Shown: piece after piece, positions 26,767-35,987 of the stretch
How the letters are laid out: each line of letters opens with the position of its first letter
Numbering within the stretch: position 1 is the first letter of the stretch
Assembly: GCA_910577045.1 (NCBI GenBank)
Contig: CAJTLB010000015.1
Span: 14,080-78,079, forward strand
Length of the DNA stretch: 64,000 bases
Direction of reading: 5' to 3'
Origin: an uncultured Lachnospiraceae bacterium
Lineage (GTDB): Bacteria > Bacillota > Clostridia > Lachnospirales > Lachnospiraceae
The notes under the pieces: generated by a model
Told to the model about the DNA's origin: nothing
The model's input: the letters and a program-made list of their open reading frames with translations, nothing else
Database searches by the model: none
Made by a program: the position numbers and the translations under genes

Positions 26767-27683
26767 GCTTTTGCCTCCTCCAATAATTTTAATATTAATG
26801 CCATACGGATATAAACGCCAAATTGGACTTGTTTAAAATAAGCAGCCCTTGGGTCTTTATCTACTTCTACGGAAATTTCGTTGACTCTTGGGAGAGGATG
26901 TAAAACTAACATATCTGGTCTTGCTAATGTCATTTTTTTAGCATCTAAGATATAACAGTCTTTCATGCGGATATATTCTTCTTCATTAAAGAAACGTTCT
27001 CTTTGGACACGGGTCATATAAAGAATATCTAATTCAGGCATAACATCTTCTAATTGGGTGACTTCTTTAAATTCGGCATGGTTTCCAGTAAGGACTTCCT
27101 GGCGGATATAGTCTGGGACACGCAGTTCATTGGGGGAGATTAAGACAAAATGGACATTCTCATAGCGCACTAGCGCATTAATAAGAGAGTGGACAGTACG
27201 GCCAAATTTTAAGTCTCCACAAAGCCCAATAGTAATATGGTCGAGCCTTCCTTTTAAAGTACGGATTGTCATTAGGTCTGTTAAAGTCTGGGTGGGATGC
27301 TGATGCCCGCCGTCCCCCGCATTAATTACAGGGATAGAAGAATTTAAAGAAGCAACAAGCGGGGCACCTTCTTTTGGATGGCGCATAGCACAGATGTCAG
27401 CATAACAAGAAACCATTCGGATCGTATCAGCAACACTTTCCCCTTTTGAGGCAGAACTAGAAGCAGCAGAAGAAAAACCAAGGACGCTGCCGCCAAGGTT
27501 TAACATGGCAGCTTCAAAGCTTAAGCGTGTCCTAGTGCTTGGCTCATAAAATAAAGTAGCAATTTTTTTGCCTTTACAACGTTCTGAATACTTTTCAGGA
27601 TTTTTGCTAATGTCAAGCGCCACATCCATTAGCTCGTCTAATTCTTCAACAGAAAAGTCCAGTGGGTTTAATAAATGTCTCAT
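26760..27683 (-). CDS. pyrB: Aspartate carbamoyltransferase catalytic chain
   Basis: A 307-aa enzyme making N-carbamoyl-aspartate, the committed step of pyrimidine synthesis. Carbamoyl-phosphate loop FYEPSTRTRLSFE (about 48-60), GDGGHQHPTQTL, the 220s loop MTRVQRERF and the C-terminal LPRVNEIS are all present. The ATG at 27683 has a GGAGGCG site that overlaps a more upstream ATG, so the longer start is unlikely. It follows dut by 17 nt and overlaps pyrI. Confidence 0.95.
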   Translation of the reverse strand: MRHLLNPLDFSVEELDELMDVALDISKNPEKYSERCKGKKIATLFYEPSTRTRLSFEAAMLNLGGSVLGFSSAASSSASKGESVADTIRMVSCYADICAMRHPKEGAPLVASLNSSIPVINAGDGGHQHPTQTLTDLMTIRTLKGRLDHITIGLCGDLKFGRTVHSLINALVRYENVHFVLISPNELRVPDYIRQEVLTGNHAEFKEVTQLEDVMPELDILYMTRVQRERFFNEEEYIRMKDCYILDAKKMTLARPDMLVLHPLPRVNEISVEVDKDPRAAYFKQVQFGVYIRMALILKLLEEAKAC

Positions 27684-27700
27684 AGATTTCGCCTCCATAT

Positions 27701-28147
27701 TTAAAATTTTCCGGTAGAACCAAAACCGCCGGCACCCCGGTTAGTGTTTTCTAAGGTATCTGTTTCTTCAAAACATGCCATATAATAAGGGGTAAAAATC
27801 ATCTGCGCAATCCGTTCTGCAGGTTCAATAACTTGTTCTGTATCAGAATGGTTTAAAATAGGGACCATAAGTTCCCCACGGTAGTCAGAATCAATCACAC
27901 TAACTTTATTGGCAGGGGCCAGCCCACGTTTTACGGCTAGGCTGCTCCTGGCATAGACAAGCCCAACATAACCTGTTGGAATTTCCATTGCAATCCCAGT
28001 AGGGATAAGTACGGTTTTTCCAGGGGCAAGATGGATTGGTTCAGGGATACAAGAGTAGATATCTGCACCAGCAGAATATTCTGTGCCATAGGTAGGGATT
28101 ACCGCCTGTTCCCTAACTTTTTTAATACGGATAGGTCCTTTTAGCAT
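27701..28147 (-). CDS. dut: Deoxyuridine 5'-triphosphate nucleotidohydrolase
   Basis: A 148-aa trimeric dUTPase that removes dUTP and supplies dUMP. The five motifs are seen: AGADIYS, the ARSSLA segment, the GLAPANKVSVIDSDYRG substrate pocket, the RIAQMIF segment, and the C-terminal P-loop-like RGAGGFGSTGKF. It is first in a pyrimidine operon with pyrBI, a sensible pairing, since dUMP feeds dTMP synthesis. Good AAAGGAGG site. Confidence 0.95.
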   Translation of the reverse strand: MLKGPIRIKKVREQAVIPTYGTEYSAGADIYSCIPEPIHLAPGKTVLIPTGIAMEIPTGYVGLVYARSSLAVKRGLAPANKVSVIDSDYRGELMVPILNHSDTEQVIEPAERIAQMIFTPYYMACFEETDTLENTNRGAGGFGSTGKF

Positions 28148-28239
28148 AATAGCCTCCTTTGCAATTAAGTAGAGAAATCTTTCTATCTGCCGCGCCTATC
28201 TGTTGCTTTAATGGCATACTTTTTACATAGGGCTGCACA

Positions 28240-28278
28240 TAAAAGAATGAGACATCTGTGAAAACACGGTTGTCTCAT
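28240..28278 (-). terminator. Terminator of nrdD-nrdG
   Basis: On the minus strand ATGAGACA/TGTCTCAT forms a perfect 8-bp stem followed by TCTTTT. It separates nrdG from dut. Confidence 0.82.
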
Positions 28279-28293
28279 ATTTGGAAATAGGAA

Positions 28294-28818
28294 CTAATCT
28301 GGCGGCATCCAAAGGACAATGGAGTTTGCCCGTAAGGATTCCTGAACCAGAATAGAACGTTGGTTGGCAGAGCCACGAAATATTAAATTAGCATTTTTTT
28401 GTTCTTCTATAAATTCCCCATCTACTAAAACAGTAAGATAAGAAAGAAGTTCTTTGGTTTCCGGCCATTTCTGGCACATATCTTTTGTGATTTCTTCAAA
28501 TAAATAACCAGACCAGCACCAAATAGTTTTTTGGGGATACATTTTTTTTACTTGGCGAAGAAGAGGAAGCAGCCCAAGCTGGTTTATATGCTCAAATGGC
28601 TCTCCGCCTAAAATGCTTAATCCTGCAACATAGGATGGTGCCAAATAAGAAAGAATTTGCTCAATTGTATGTTGCGTAAATTCTTTTCCATAATGGAAAT
28701 CCCATGCTTCCTGGTTAAAACAGTTTTTACAATGATGGGTGCATCCACTGACAAATAAAGAAACGCGGACGCCAGTCCCATTGGCTATATCATATTGCTT
28801 GATATCTGCATAATTCAT
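28294..28818 (-). CDS. nrdG: Anaerobic ribonucleotide reductase activating protein
   Basis: A 174-aa radical SAM protein that installs the glycyl radical on NrdD. The CxxxCxxC 4Fe-4S motif is CTHHCKNC (residues 26-33) and the SAM-binding GGE motif is LGGEPFEH. It lies 43 nt after nrdD on the same strand, with an AGGAAG site and its own terminator downstream. Confidence 0.95.
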   Translation of the reverse strand: MNYADIKQYDIANGTGVRVSLFVSGCTHHCKNCFNQEAWDFHYGKEFTQHTIEQILSYLAPSYVAGLSILGGEPFEHINQLGLLPLLRQVKKMYPQKTIWCWSGYLFEEITKDMCQKWPETKELLSYLTVLVDGEFIEEQKNANLIFRGSANQRSILVQESLRANSIVLWMPPD

Positions 28819-28861
28819 AGTCTTCCTCGCTTTGGTTGTTTTAGTTTACGGATTGGTCCTA

Positions 28862-30988
28862 TTACAGATGTAGGACTCTTGCTTTAATTTCCTTTGTTTT
28901 CCCAACATTCCAGAAATTTTCCCCAAGGTATCCACAAGTACGCCTTGTAACATTCATTTTGTTGTGGTCTTTATTATGGCAGTTTGGGCATTCCCATTCT
29001 AGGTTTTCATTAATGATAATTTCCCCGTCAAAGCCACAAACATGGCAGTAGTCTGATTTTGTATTAAATTCAGCATACTGGATATGGTCATAAATATATT
29101 TTACCACTTCTTCTAACGCTTGTAAATTGTGGCGCATATTTGGGATTTCTACGTAGGAGATTGCGCCGCCAGAAGAAATGGACTGGAACTGGCTTTCAAA
29201 GTCAAATTTACTAAAAGCGTCAATTTTTTCCCGTACATCTACATGGTAAGAGTTCGTATAATATCCTTTGTCTGTAATATCAGGAATATCGCCAAAACGC
29301 TGCTTATCAATGCGTGCAAAACGGTAACAAAGAGATTCTGCAGGGCTTCCATATAAACCAAAGCCAATGCCAGTTTCTTTTTTCCAACGGTCTGTAGCTG
29401 CCCTCATATGGCGCATAACACGCAGGGCAAAATCTGTCCCAACTGGGTCTGTATGGCTGACTCCTGTCATAAGCTTTGTTACTTCATATAACCCAATATA
29501 GCCAAGGGAGATAGTAGAATATCCATCGTGTAATAACTTATCAATAGGTTCTCCTTTTTTTAGGCGGGCAATTGCCCCATATTGCCAATGGATTGGGCTA
29601 ACGTCAGAAAGAGTTCCTTCTAACGCATAATGCCTGCACATTAAAGCCTCATAGCAAAGCTCTAAACGCTCGTCCATTAATTTCCAAAAGGTATCTTCGT
29701 CTTTTTTGGCAAGAATCCCAATTTGTGGCAAGTTTAGGCTAACCACCCCTTGGTTAAACCTGCCTTCAAATTTATAATTGCCGTTTTCATCTTTCCATGG
29801 AGTTAAAAAGCTTCTGCATCCCATAGGGCTAAATACATTGCCTTCATAATTTTCTTTCATTTTTTTGGCAGAAATATAGTCTGGGTATAAGCGCTTTGCA
29901 GAACATTTTACAGCTAATTTTGTAATATAATCATATTTCCCGCCTTTTAAACAATTATGCTCGTCTAAAACATAAACTAATTTTGGGAAGGCAGGAGTAA
30001 CGTAGACGCCTTTCTCATTTTTAATCCCTTCCAGCCTTTGTTTTAGGATTTCTTCCACAATCATAGCATTTTCATCAAGGTATTCGTCTTCTTTGTCTAA
30101 ATTTAAAAATAGAGTGACAAAAGGAGACTGCCCATTTGTGGTCATTAGTGTATTTATCTGGTATTGGATTGTTTGCACACCAGAGCGAAGCTCATCTTGT
30201 AAACGGTCAGAAACTAATTTTTCTAAAATCTCTTCTGGGATAGAATCTTTAAATTCTTCTTTAAAATGTTTCCGGTATTTATTCCGGCTATAGCGGAGGT
30301 ACTTACCTAGATGGCGCACGTCGACAGACTGCCCGCCATATTGGCTGCTTGCTACGGCTGAAATAATTTGTGTCATAACAGTACATGCTACTTGGAAGCT
30401 TTTTGGGCTTTCAATAAGTTTGCCATTCATTACTGTGCCATTTTCTAACATATCTTTAATATTAATAAGGCAACAGTTAAAAATAGACTGTAAAAAATAA
30501 TCGGCATCATGGAAATGCAAAATGCCTTCTTCATGGGCTTTTGAAATTTTTTCAGGAAGAAGGATTCTCCTAGTTAAATCTTTGGAAACTTCTCCAGCAA
30601 TTAAGTCCCTTTGGGTAGAAGCAATAGAAGCATTTTTATTTGAATTTTCTTCAGCCACATCTTTATTGCGGTTCTGGATTAGGTTCATAATGGATTCATC
30701 TGTAGTATTAGCCTTGCGTACCAGCTCCCTGGTATAGCGGTAGATAATATATTTTTTAGCAAGGATAAATTTTTTATCATCCATTAGGCGCTGTTCAATA
30801 ATATCTTGGATTTCTTCTACATACATAGAATCGCGGCCACGGCTTTCAATATCGGTAAGAATGTCATCGATCCGTTCATCAGAAATCTTTTCCGCTTTTG
30901 GCAGTTCTTTGTTGGCTTTTTGAATGGCAGTTATGATTTTTTCTTTATCATAAGGAACCTCTCTGCCATTGCGCTTGATTACTTTCAT
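28862..30988 (-). CDS. nrdD: Anaerobic ribonucleoside-triphosphate reductase
   Basis: The 708-aa class III reductase converts NTPs to dNTPs without oxygen. N-terminal ATP-cone (VIKRNGREVPYDKEKI, about 2-90), central ten-stranded barrel, a C-terminal zinc site with two CxxC pairs (CHVCG and CPNC), and the glycyl radical loop RTCGYLG (radical Gly near 686). The ATG at 30988 is chosen for its GAGGAAGG site; a further 14 upstream codons have no ribosome site. Two NrdR-like boxes lie just upstream, and nrdR itself is at 40009. Confidence 0.96.
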   Translation of the reverse strand: MKVIKRNGREVPYDKEKIITAIQKANKELPKAEKISDERIDDILTDIESRGRDSMYVEEIQDIIEQRLMDDKKFILAKKYIIYRYTRELVRKANTTDESIMNLIQNRNKDVAEENSNKNASIASTQRDLIAGEVSKDLTRRILLPEKISKAHEEGILHFHDADYFLQSIFNCCLINIKDMLENGTVMNGKLIESPKSFQVACTVMTQIISAVASSQYGGQSVDVRHLGKYLRYSRNKYRKHFKEEFKDSIPEEILEKLVSDRLQDELRSGVQTIQYQINTLMTTNGQSPFVTLFLNLDKEDEYLDENAMIVEEILKQRLEGIKNEKGVYVTPAFPKLVYVLDEHNCLKGGKYDYITKLAVKCSAKRLYPDYISAKKMKENYEGNVFSPMGCRSFLTPWKDENGNYKFEGRFNQGVVSLNLPQIGILAKKDEDTFWKLMDERLELCYEALMCRHYALEGTLSDVSPIHWQYGAIARLKKGEPIDKLLHDGYSTISLGYIGLYEVTKLMTGVSHTDPVGTDFALRVMRHMRAATDRWKKETGIGFGLYGSPAESLCYRFARIDKQRFGDIPDITDKGYYTNSYHVDVREKIDAFSKFDFESQFQSISSGGAISYVEIPNMRHNLQALEEVVKYIYDHIQYAEFNTKSDYCHVCGFDGEIIINENLEWECPNCHNKDHNKMNVTRRTCGYLGENFWNVGKTKEIKARVLHL

Positions 30989-31051
30989 GCAAACCTTCCT
31001 CTCGTTTAATCTTTTCATATCGGAGACCATTATAGCACTTGAAAGGGAATA

Positions 31052-31099
31052 TGTCTATATCTAGTAACAGAAATTTTACTAAAGTACTAGATATTGTGG
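31052..31099 (-). promoter_or_regulatory. Tandem NrdR boxes upstream of nrdDG
   Basis: Two 16-bp sites read on the minus strand match the NrdR consensus ACACwATATATwGTGT. Site 1 (31084-31099) reads CCACAATATCTAGTAC and agrees at about 12 of 16 positions. Site 2 (31052-31067) reads TTACTAGATATAGACA and keeps the core CwAnATaTwG. Starts are 32 bp apart, close to three helical turns, as known for NrdR pairs. Confidence 0.72.
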
Positions 31100-31161
31100 A
31101 TAGAATAGGAAAAGGAAAGACAAGGGAAGGTTTAGAATTTGATATTTTATGCGTGTATCCA

Positions 31162-31190
31162 TAGACAGATTTTACGGAATATGATATAAC
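31162..31190 (+). promoter_or_regulatory. Putative lepA-hemW promoter
   Basis: TAGACA at 31162-31167 and TATAAC at 31185-31190, spacer 17 bp, 42 bp before lepA. Confidence 0.55.
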
Positions 31191-31232
31191 TTCCCTAATA
31201 AGGTTAAAAATAGGATCGAGGAGGATGAAAAA

Positions 31233-33038
31233 TTGGAACAGAGTAAAATCAGGAATTTTTGTATTATTGCCCATATTGATCATGGAAAGTCTACTTTGGC
31301 AGACCGTATTATTGAAAAGACGGGCCTTCTTACAGAAAGGGAAATGCAGGCACAGGTTTTGGATAATATGGAATTGGAACGTGAACGGGGCATTACTATT
31401 AAAGCGCAGGCAGTCCGTACCGTATATAAAGCAAAAGATGGAGAGGAATATATTTTTAACCTAATTGATACTCCAGGCCATGTAGACTTTAACTATGAGG
31501 TATCTAGGAGCCTTGCAGCATGTGATGGGGCTGTTTTGGTGGTAGATGCAGCACAAGGGATTGAAGCACAGACTTTGGCAAATGTATATTTGGCGTTAGA
31601 CCATGATTTGGAAGTATTGCCAGTAATTAATAAAATCGATCTTCCTAGCGCAGAGCCTCAGAGGGTAATTGAAGAAATCGAAGATGTGATTGGCCTAGAA
31701 GCACAGGATGCGCCACAAATTTCGGCAAAAACAGGGTTAAATGTGGAGGAAGTGTTAGAGCAGATTGTAAAGCGTTTACCAGCGCCAGAAGGAAGCCTTA
31801 ATGCACCTTTACAAGCCCTGATCTTTGATTCGGTATACGATTCTTATAAAGGAGTAATTGTATTTTTCCGTGTAAAAGAGGGCTGTGTAAAAAAAGGCAT
31901 GAAAGTAAAAATGATGGCTACAGGGTCAGTGTATGATGTAGTGGAAGTAGGGTATTTTGGGGCAGGGCAGTTTATTCCTTGTGAAGAATTAACCGCAGGC
32001 ATGGTGGGGTATTTAACAGCAAGCATTAAAAATGTAAAAGATACCACGGTTGGGGATACTATTACGGATGCACAAAACCCATGCGAAAAACCACTGCCAG
32101 GTTATAAAAAAGTAAACCCTATGGTATATTGCGGCATGTATCCAGCAGATGGGGCAAAATACCCAGACCTTCGGGATGCATTAGAAAAATTGCAGTTAAA
32201 TGATGCTTCTTTGCAGTTTGAGCCAGAAACATCAATTGCTTTAGGGTTTGGGTTCCGCTGTGGCTTCCTTGGCCTGCTTCATCTAGAAATTATCCAAGAG
32301 AGGTTAGAACGGGAATATAACCTTGATCTTGTAACAACAGCACCTGGGGTAGTATACCGGGTATATAAAACCAATGGGGAGGTAATAGAGCTTACAAACC
32401 CTTCTAACCTTCCAGATCCGTCTGAAATTGATTATATGGAAGAGCCAATGGTAAAAGCAGAGATTATGGTGACAACAGAGTTTATTGGCCCTATTATGGA
32501 ACTGTGCCAGGAAAGGCGGGGGATTTATAATGGCATGGAATATATGGAAGCAACTAGGGCGCTTTTGCGTTATGATCTTCCATTAAATGAGATTATTTAT
32601 GATTTCTTTGATGCCTTAAAATCCCGTTCTAGGGGATATGCTTCTTTTGATTATGAAATGAAAGGGTATGCTAAGTCAGATTTAGTAAAGCTGGATATTT
32701 TAATTAATAGAGAAGAAGTAGACGCGCTGTCCTTTATTGTATATAGTGGCACGGCATATGAGCGTGGCAGGAAAATGTGCGAAAAATTAAAGGATGAAAT
32801 CCCAAGGCATTTATTTGAAATCCCAATCCAGGCGGCAATTGGAAGTAAAGTAATTGCTAGGGAGACGGTAAAGGCAATGAGGAAAGACGTGCTTGCGAAG
32901 TGTTATGGCGGTGATATTAGCAGAAAAAGAAAACTTTTGGAAAAACAGAAGGAAGGAAAAAAACGTATGCGCCAGGTTGGGAATGTAGAGATACCACAGC
33001 AGGCGTTTATGAGCGTGTTAAAATTAGATGACAAATAA
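31233..33038 (+). CDS. lepA: Elongation factor 4 (back-translocating GTPase LepA)
   Basis: A 601-aa ribosome-dependent GTPase. G1 AHIDHGKST (about 14-22), G3 DTPGHVDF, G4 NKID; then EF-G-like domains and the LepA-specific C-terminal domain with RKRKLLEKQKEGKKRMRQ (about 565-582). The start is TTG with a GAGGATG site; no better start lies upstream. hemW overlaps its 3' end by 11 nt, the common lepA-hemW arrangement. Confidence 0.97.
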   Translation: MEQSKIRNFCIIAHIDHGKSTLADRIIEKTGLLTEREMQAQVLDNMELERERGITIKAQAVRTVYKAKDGEEYIFNLIDTPGHVDFNYEVSRSLAACDGAVLVVDAAQGIEAQTLANVYLALDHDLEVLPVINKIDLPSAEPQRVIEEIEDVIGLEAQDAPQISAKTGLNVEEVLEQIVKRLPAPEGSLNAPLQALIFDSVYDSYKGVIVFFRVKEGCVKKGMKVKMMATGSVYDVVEVGYFGAGQFIPCEELTAGMVGYLTASIKNVKDTTVGDTITDAQNPCEKPLPGYKKVNPMVYCGMYPADGAKYPDLRDALEKLQLNDASLQFEPETSIALGFGFRCGFLGLLHLEIIQERLEREYNLDLVTTAPGVVYRVYKTNGEVIELTNPSNLPDPSEIDYMEEPMVKAEIMVTTEFIGPIMELCQERRGIYNGMEYMEATRALLRYDLPLNEIIYDFFDALKSRSRGYASFDYEMKGYAKSDLVKLDILINREEVDALSFIVYSGTAYERGRKMCEKLKDEIPRHLFEIPIQAAIGSKVIARETVKAMRKDVLAKCYGGDISRKRKLLEKQKEGKKRMRQVGNVEIPQQAFMSVLKLDDK

Positions 33039-34155
33039 AAAAGGGCTGTACCTGCATATTCCATTTTGTGTAAAAAAATGCCATTATTGTGATTTTCTTT
33101 CTGCGCCTGCTACAGAGTTAGAAAGGAAAAGTTATATTTTTGCCTTAAAAGAGGAAATCCTTGCTTACCAAAAGCATGAGTATTGTGCAGATACTATTTT
33201 TTTTGGCGGAGGGACACCATCTATTCTTTCGGTAGAAGAAATAAAAATGTTAATAGAGGCATTATATCGAGTATTTACAATATCCAAACAAGCAGAAATT
33301 ACCATAGAGTGTAACCCAGAAACAGTGGACAAGGGAAAATTATCTGCTTTAAGGAAAATGGGGTTTAATAGGGTTAGTTTTGGATTACAGTCAACTTTGG
33401 ATCAAGAACTTCTTACGCTTGGCAGAGTCCATAATTACGACAAATTTTTAAATGCTTACCAGATAGCGGAAGAAGAAGGGTTTTCCAATATCAATATTGA
33501 CTTAATGTCAGCGATTCCTGGGCAGACAATGGAAAGCTGGGAGGAAACACTTAGGAAGGTACTAGCGTTAAACCCTTCCCATATTTCGGCGTATAGCCTA
33601 ATTATAGAAGAAGGGACGGTATTTTATAATAAACAGGAAGAATTGGACTTGCCAGGGGAAGAAACAGAACGGCTTATGTATTATAAAACAGGGGAATTAC
33701 TTTCTAAGGCAGGATATCAGCAATATGAGATTTCTAATTATGCAAAGCCAGGAAAGGAAAGCAGGCATAATTTAAAATATTGGTCGTTGGAGGAATATAT
33801 TGGAATGGGGCTTGGGGCGTTTTCTTATTTGGAAGGGGCGCGTTTCCATAATCCAGCCTCTATGGAAGCATATAAAAGAGATTGTGGATGTTTAGCAAAG
33901 TTAAGGCAAGAAGAGGAATATTTGGCGGAAAGCCAGCAAATGGAGGAATTTTGTTTTCTGGGATTAAGAAAGAGAAAAGGGATAGGAGAAAAAGAGTTTT
34001 CTAACCGTTTTGGGCAAGAGATAGATACAATATATGGGAAAGTCATTGAAAAATTCCAAAAAATGGGCCTGCTTATAAGAGAAGATGGAAGAATTTTCCT
34101 TAGCAGGCAGGGGATAGATGTAAGTAACCAGGTTTTTGCAGAGTTCTTATTGTAG
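33028..34155 (+). CDS. hemW: Radical SAM protein HemW (heme chaperone-like)
   Basis: A 375-aa member of the HemN/HemW family. The radical SAM motif CVKKCHYC lies at residues 14-21, followed by FFGGGTPSIL and the ECNPET segment. It lacks the longer N-terminus of true coproporphyrinogen dehydrogenase HemN, so HemW, a heme-binding protein, is the better call. Translationally coupled to lepA by overlap. Confidence 0.92.
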   Translation: MTNKKGLYLHIPFCVKKCHYCDFLSAPATELERKSYIFALKEEILAYQKHEYCADTIFFGGGTPSILSVEEIKMLIEALYRVFTISKQAEITIECNPETVDKGKLSALRKMGFNRVSFGLQSTLDQELLTLGRVHNYDKFLNAYQIAEEEGFSNINIDLMSAIPGQTMESWEETLRKVLALNPSHISAYSLIIEEGTVFYNKQEELDLPGEETERLMYYKTGELLSKAGYQQYEISNYAKPGKESRHNLKYWSLEEYIGMGLGAFSYLEGARFHNPASMEAYKRDCGCLAKLRQEEEYLAESQQMEEFCFLGLRKRKGIGEKEFSNRFGQEIDTIYGKVIEKFQKMGLLIREDGRIFLSRQGIDVSNQVFAEFLL

Positions 34156-34184
34156 GGGCGTATAGAGTTATGATTTTGGTACCA

Positions 34185-34228
34185 TACTTGTAATGATAGA
34201 AGTGTTTTTGTTCTTCTAATGATAGGAT
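34185..34228 (+). promoter_or_regulatory. Tandem PerR/Fur-like sites before rubrerythrin
   Basis: Two near-identical sites, TTGTAATGATAGAAG (from 34188) and TTCTAATGATAGGAT (from 34214), sit 26 bp apart between hemW and the rubrerythrin start. They match about 10 and 9 positions of the PerR box TTATAATnATTATAA. A peroxide-responsive role is inferred. Confidence 0.4.
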
Positions 34229-34242
34229 ATGGAGGAATCAAT

Positions 34243-34842
34243 ATGGAATTTAAAAACAGTATTACAAAGGATAACTTAATGCGTGCATTTGCTGGAGAAA
34301 GCCAGGCAAGGAACCGGTATACCTTTGCTGCTGCACAAGCAAAAAAAGCAGATCTTCCTGTAATTGCGGAGGTATTTACTTATACGGCAAACCAGGAAAA
34401 GGAACATGCAGAAATTTTTTATAATCATTTAAAGGAGTTGGCTGGGGAAAATATTTGCATAGATGGCTGTTACCCAGTTGACTTTAGTGAAAATGTAGCA
34501 GATTTATTGACAGCGGCTAAGCATAATGAGTATGAAGAATACCAAGATGTATATAAAAATTTTGCAGAGAAAGCAAAAGAAGAAGGATTTTTAAAGGTAG
34601 CAGCATCCTTTGAAATGATTGCGCAGATAGAGAAGGTGCATGGGGATCGCTTTGATTATTACTTAACATTAATGAAAGAGGGCAAGCTATTAAAATCGGA
34701 TAAAAAGGAGATATGGGTTTGCCAAAATTGTGGCTATATCCATGAAGGAGATTCTGTGCCGCCAATTTGCCCATCTTGCCGCCAAGAGAATGGTTATTTT
34801 ATGCGTGCAGAGCATACACCTTATGGGATTGGGAAAGCATAA
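34243..34842 (+). CDS. rbr: Rubrerythrin
   Basis: A 199-aa peroxide-scavenging protein. The ferritin-like diiron domain (about 1-145) has the EExxH-type ligands in GESQARNRY, NQEKEHAEIFY and QIEKVHGDRF. The C-terminal rubredoxin-like domain holds CQNCGYIHEG and CPSC ([Fe(Cys)4], about 160-185). It reduces hydrogen peroxide with electrons from rubredoxin/NAD(P)H in anaerobes. The ATG at 34243 has GGAGGA 7 nt upstream. Confidence 0.94.
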   Translation: MEFKNSITKDNLMRAFAGESQARNRYTFAAAQAKKADLPVIAEVFTYTANQEKEHAEIFYNHLKELAGENICIDGCYPVDFSENVADLLTAAKHNEYEEYQDVYKNFAEKAKEEGFLKVAASFEMIAQIEKVHGDRFDYYLTLMKEGKLLKSDKKEIWVCQNCGYIHEGDSVPPICPSCRQENGYFMRAEHTPYGIGKA

Positions 34843-34932
34843 TAGAGGATAAGGGACAAGAAAGAATTGAATAGTTAGATAGAAATGTGGTGATACTCCA
34901 AGTACACATATGTTGTGGAAAGGAGTATTTTT

Positions 34933-35175
34933 ATGGGAAAAAAATCAGAAAAGAAAGAAAATAAGAAAAACCTTAACCATTTTACGCCAGAGGAAAGCTT
35001 AAAGCTTGAGGTTGCCGAAGAATTAGGGCTTTTAGACAAGGTGGTAGAACATGGATGGAAAAGCTTGTCTGCAAAGGAAACAGGAAGAATTGGCGGCTTA
35101 GTAGGAAAAAGAAAGAAATCTATGAAACAAGAAGCATTATCAAAACCAAATGAAAATGAGGGAGTAATTAGTTGA
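34933..35175 (+). CDS. Small acid-soluble spore protein, alpha/beta type
   Basis: An 80-aa Lys-rich protein with the two SASP hallmarks: the ESLKLEVAEELGL block (about residues 22-34), matching the GPR protease/first helix signature (KLEIAxExG), and the TGRIGGLVGKRKK block (about 54-66), matching the GxxGGxxxKR signature. These proteins coat DNA in the forespore and protect it from damage. The sequence is a divergent clostridial variant. The ATG at 34933 has an AAAGGAG site; a clear sigma-G promoter was not found. Confidence 0.78.
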   Translation: MGKKSEKKENKKNLNHFTPEESLKLEVAEELGLLDKVVEHGWKSLSAKETGRIGGLVGKRKKSMKQEALSKPNENEGVIS

Positions 35176-35233
35176 CTTTTTTTGCATAGAAATTTATAAT
35201 TGGAAAATAAGGCAAACCAATGGAGGAAAAGAT

Positions 35234-35986
35234 ATGCTGAAGTTACAAAATGTTTCTTTTGAGGTAAAAGGGGAACATGCAAAAAAAGAAATACTACGGA
35301 ATATAGATTTAGAGATAGAAGATAAAAAATTTTTAGTGCTAACAGGGCCAAATGGAGGCGGAAAATCTACATTGGCAAAAGTAATTGCTGGGATTGAAAA
35401 GCCAACTTCTGGGAAGATTTATCTGGATAATACAGATATTACAGATTTATCTGTAACAGAACGGGCAAGGCAGGGCATTAGTTTTGCATTCCAACAGCCG
35501 GTTAGGTTTAAGGGGATTACAGTAAAAGACTTGATTGTGCTTGCATCTGGGAACCCTAAATTATCGACAGTGGGTGCTTGTGAGTATCTGTCTGAAGTAG
35601 GGCTTTGTGCCAGGGATTATATTAACCGGGAGGTGGATTCCAGTCTTTCAGGAGGCGAATTAAAGCGGATTGAAATTGCAACAGTAATAGCGAGGGATAC
35701 GAGACTTTCTGTATTTGATGAGCCAGAGGCAGGGATAGACCTATGGAGTTTTAATAACTTAATCCGTGTTTTTGAAAAAATGCACCAAGAAAAGGAACGT
35801 TCTATTATTATTATTTCCCATCAAGAGAGGATTTTAAATATTGCAGATGAAATTGTAGTAATTGCAGATGGGACAGTGCAAAAAAAGGGCAGTAAGGAAG
35901 AGATCCTTCCAGGACTTTTAGAGGCGGCTGGCGGCTGCCGGTTCTACCGGGAGACAGTCCAGGCTGCCGGAATCGAGGGCAAGTAA
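35234..35986 (+). CDS. sufC: Fe-S cluster assembly ATPase SufC (SmsC-like)
   Basis: A 250-aa ABC ATPase: Walker A TGPNGGGKST (about 38-47), Q-loop FAFQQP, signature LSGGELKRIEIA (about 139-150), Walker B LSVFDEPEAGIDL, and H-loop ISHQ. The LSGGELKR form and the next gene identify it as SufC rather than a transporter ATPase. It powers cluster assembly on the partner scaffold. SufB begins one nucleotide after its stop. Confidence 0.9.
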   Translation: MLKLQNVSFEVKGEHAKKEILRNIDLEIEDKKFLVLTGPNGGGKSTLAKVIAGIEKPTSGKIYLDNTDITDLSVTERARQGISFAFQQPVRFKGITVKDLIVLASGNPKLSTVGACEYLSEVGLCARDYINREVDSSLSGGELKRIEIATVIARDTRLSVFDEPEAGIDLWSFNNLIRVFEKMHQEKERSIIIISHQERILNIADEIVVIADGTVQKKGSKEEILPGLLEAAGGCRFYRETVQAAGIEGK

Positions 35987-35987
35987 A

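Noticed and set aside
34867..34910. Sigma-G promoter before the SASP gene
   Set aside because: A GAATA-like -35 is present, but no -10 close to CATnnTA at the right distance.
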